DNA from: CBDHFQ01 sp965262565
GTDB taxonomy: Bacteria > Bacteroidota > Bacteroidia > J057
Length of the DNA stretch: 64,000 bases
NCBI GenBank assembly: GCA_965262565.1
Contig: CBDHFQ010000005.1
Location: forward strand, 1 to 64,000
Reading direction: 5' to 3'
The notes beneath the pieces were generated by a model. The model was not told the DNA's origin, made no database searches, and saw only the letters and a program-made list of their open reading frames with translations. How positions within the stretch are numbered: the first letter of the stretch is position 1; every line of letters starts with the position of its first letter. Made by a program: the position numbers and the translations under genes. Positions 62,639 through 64,000 of the stretch are shown here, one piece after another.

Positions 62639-63205
62639 CTACCCTACTTCAGAAGTTACCTCTATGTCAAGGGCTGGTAATCCGTCTATGCTAGTGGTGT
62701 TATGCTTTTGTTTATACTGCTCCAATCCTTCTCTGCCTTTTTTTTCTGCCCACGTCTTGAGCATATCCCTCTCCCCCTGGTAAGAGAACAATGGAACACC
62801 ATATCCACATGAGGTAGAAATTCTGTTTGCACTCACATGAATAATAGAACGAATTCCTTCTACATAGGGAAATTGTTGGATGATCTCTTGAAAAGCAGAT
62901 GTCGTCGGGAGTAGTATCTGACCTTTTCCATGAATTCTTACAATTTTTGGAGATCCATCGAAGGCACAAAACATTAACACTATACGTTCATTCTCCCTGA
63001 CATGGGCGATCGTCTCTGATCCGCTTCCCGTTAAGTCCAGATAAGCCACCGTAGTTTCTGATAAAATTCTGAATGTATCCACTCCTTTAGGAGATATATT
63101 AATGTGGCCATCGGACTGTTTAGGAGCGGTACCTACGAAGAATAATTTCTGAGACTGAAGCCAGTCTTTTAGAGCTGGGCTGATATTAGGAAGTACTTTT
63201 GCCAT
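62639..63205 (-). CDS. pyridoxamine 5'-phosphate oxidase-like flavoprotein
   Basis: 188 aa, single FMN-binding split-barrel domain. Signatures: LPNISPALKDWLQSQKLFFV, GTAPKQSDGHINISPKGVDT, VAYLDLTGSGSETIAHVREN and RIVLMFCAFDG. The family includes flavin-binding proteins that reduce diverse substrates, not true PdxH enzymes (a real pdxH is at 5.8 kb). The C-terminal part, with WAEKKGREGLEQYKQKHNTT, is the helical extension common in Bacteroidota and actinobacterial members. It converges with the flippase gene (6-base gap). Substrate unknown. Confidence 0.9.
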   Translation of the reverse strand: MAKVLPNISPALKDWLQSQKLFFVGTAPKQSDGHINISPKGVDTFRILSETTVAYLDLTGSGSETIAHVRENERIVLMFCAFDGSPKIVRIHGKGQILLPTTSAFQEIIQQFPYVEGIRSIIHVSANRISTSCGYGVPLFSYQGERDMLKTWAEKKGREGLEQYKQKHNTTSIDGLPALDIEVTSEVG

Positions 63206-63272
63206 GTGTGTAAGTGTAACTGCGCTTAAAAAGATAAAATATAATCAATTGTTCCAATAATAATACTGGACT

Positions 63273-63312
63273 TCAAAAAAAAGACATCATCACCTAAAGG
63301 AAATGATGTCTT
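63273..63312 (-). terminator. terminator of the azurin-domain gene
   Basis: AAGACATCAT pairs perfectly with ATGATGTCTT around a 12-base loop. Read on the minus strand, a run of eight T (plus-strand A8 at 63275-63282, partly in the stem) follows. It lies about 20 bases after the stop of the gene ending at 63334. Confidence 0.85.
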
Positions 63313-63333
63313 ATGTAAGTAAATAAAGGTATG

Positions 63334-64000
63334 TTATTTTACTACTTTCAGTGTTCCTCTCATCAACTGTGCATGTCCAGGAACCGTGCATACATAGGTA
63401 TATTCCCCTGGCGTAGAGGGAGCTTCAAAATATATTGTTTCAGAAGTTCCTGGTTGCATCAAATTTGAATGATACAAAATACTGGAACTGTTAGGGATAT
63501 AATTCATGCTTATTCCCTTCACCCCTAGTTTAATGGCTTCATCCCCCACTTGATCCGCTTTTCCTGGCGATACCAATACAAAATTGTGGGGCATGTCATC
63601 ATTGTTATTAAAGGTCCATTTGACCTTGGCACCAGCTTTAACGGTGACCTCTGTTTGGTCAAATTTCAGTCCAGGAACTGTGCCTAATATCACAGATTTA
63701 TCTATTTTATTATTCCAATAATCTGGTACCTTAGCCATTCTTTTGGGGAGTTTTACACTGGCAGTAGCAGATCTATTAGGAGCTTGGCTAGCGGATTTGG
63801 CAGAGACTTCGGTTTCCTTACGATCTGTTGCGGTTTTAGCAACAGCACGACTAGCTGGATCATCTGGCGTACCAATTGAAGATGAGGACGGAGTAGAAGA
63901 ATCAGGAGTTTGGGTATCTACTACTTTTTTCCTCCGTTGAATATTTAATGCTGCCCCTTCGGGGATCTCATTTAAGGTATAGTATGCTGTTGAATGTAAT
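63334..64000 (-). CDS. type-1 copper (plastocyanin/azurin) domain protein, 5' partial
   Basis: The frame stays open to the right edge, so the Met at 63738 is probably internal. The visible 222 codons read a short strand (YYTLNEIPEGAALNIQ), then about 60 residues rich in S, T, P, D and K, and a C-terminal cupredoxin domain of about 130 aa. Copper ligands are visible: His in DDMPHNFVLV, and Cys, His and Met in YVCTVPGHAQLMRG (C-x4-H-x3-M). Similar azurin tails occur on heme-binding or sorbosone-type dehydrogenases in Bacteroidota, where the YY-x-I-x-x-I-P-x-P stretch ends the enzyme domain. It is probably the electron-accepting end of a larger secreted redox enzyme. Confidence 0.82.
   Translation of the reverse strand, partial: LHSTAYYTLNEIPEGAALNIQRRKKVVDTQTPDSSTPSSSSIGTPDDPASRAVAKTATDRKETEVSAKSASQAPNRSATASVKLPKRMAKVPDYWNNKIDKSVILGTVPGLKFDQTEVTVKAGAKVKWTFNNNDDMPHNFVLVSPGKADQVGDEAIKLGVKGISMNYIPNSSSILYHSNLMQPGTSETIYFEAPSTPGEYTYVCTVPGHAQLMRGTLKVVK

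Overview
The window looks like a piece of an AT-rich Bacteroidota chromosome. Pointers are a type IX secretion plug (DUF5103) protein, a DUF418 membrane protein, a head-GIN (DUF2807) protein, a BatA-type VWA protein, near absence of Shine-Dalgarno sites, one Bacteroidota-style promoter, and an abundance of CHAT, WD40, WG, PKD and FHA domains. The domain mix fits a Saprospiria- or Cytophagia-like lineage, but the exact taxon is inference. No tRNA, rRNA, CRISPR array, insertion sequence or integrase was seen.

Layout. 1-8.2 kb: the end of a VWA-like gene, creatininase, 4-hydroxyphenylpyruvate dioxygenase, BatA-like VWA protein, SDR, GNAT, CutA, PdxH, polysaccharide flippase and NUDIX. 8.3-12 kb: an outer-membrane protein and a DUF4407 / Ig-like repeat pair. 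12-17.2 kb: housekeeping genes ahcY, lpxD and a K+-dependent-type membrane pyrophosphatase. 17.2-28.1 kb: head-GIN protein, large hybrid histidine kinase, a 650-bp gene-free stretch with several hairpins, an HhH protein, the T9SS plug protein, DUF418 and a tricorn-like protease broken by a frameshift.

28.2-38.3 kb is a long co-directional signalling island: a LAS-type peptidase-like membrane protein, an ECF sigma factor, an anti-sigma-like protein with a PKD domain, an FHA-trypsin membrane protease, a PP2C phosphatase, a zinc-ribbon/FHA protein, a zinc-ribbon/kinase/FHA protein, an active-looking membrane kinase and a tandem pseudokinase. Together they could write (kinases), read (FHA), erase (PP2C) and execute (protease) a Ser/Thr phosphorylation signal, probably switched on by the sigma factor.

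38.3-44.2 kb: a PhoD phosphatase, a sensor histidine kinase, sucC and a small transaldolase-family enzyme. 44.2-50.5 kb is the most system-like unit: a CHAT (caspase-like) protein, a 1407-residue membrane protein with TPR, WG and WD40 repeats, and a small membrane protein. Its make-up resembles bacterial conflict or programmed-death modules. 50.5-58 kb: an esterase, two membrane proteins, an NtrC-type regulator, a coiled-coil lipoprotein and transketolase. 58.1-62.6 kb is a tight operon: a lipoprotein formylglycine-generating enzyme with both active-site cysteines, an ArnT-like glycosyltransferase, a GT2 enzyme and an LPG-synthase-type flippase. The right edge holds a flavin-binding PNPOx-like protein and the C-terminal azurin domain of a gene running off the window.
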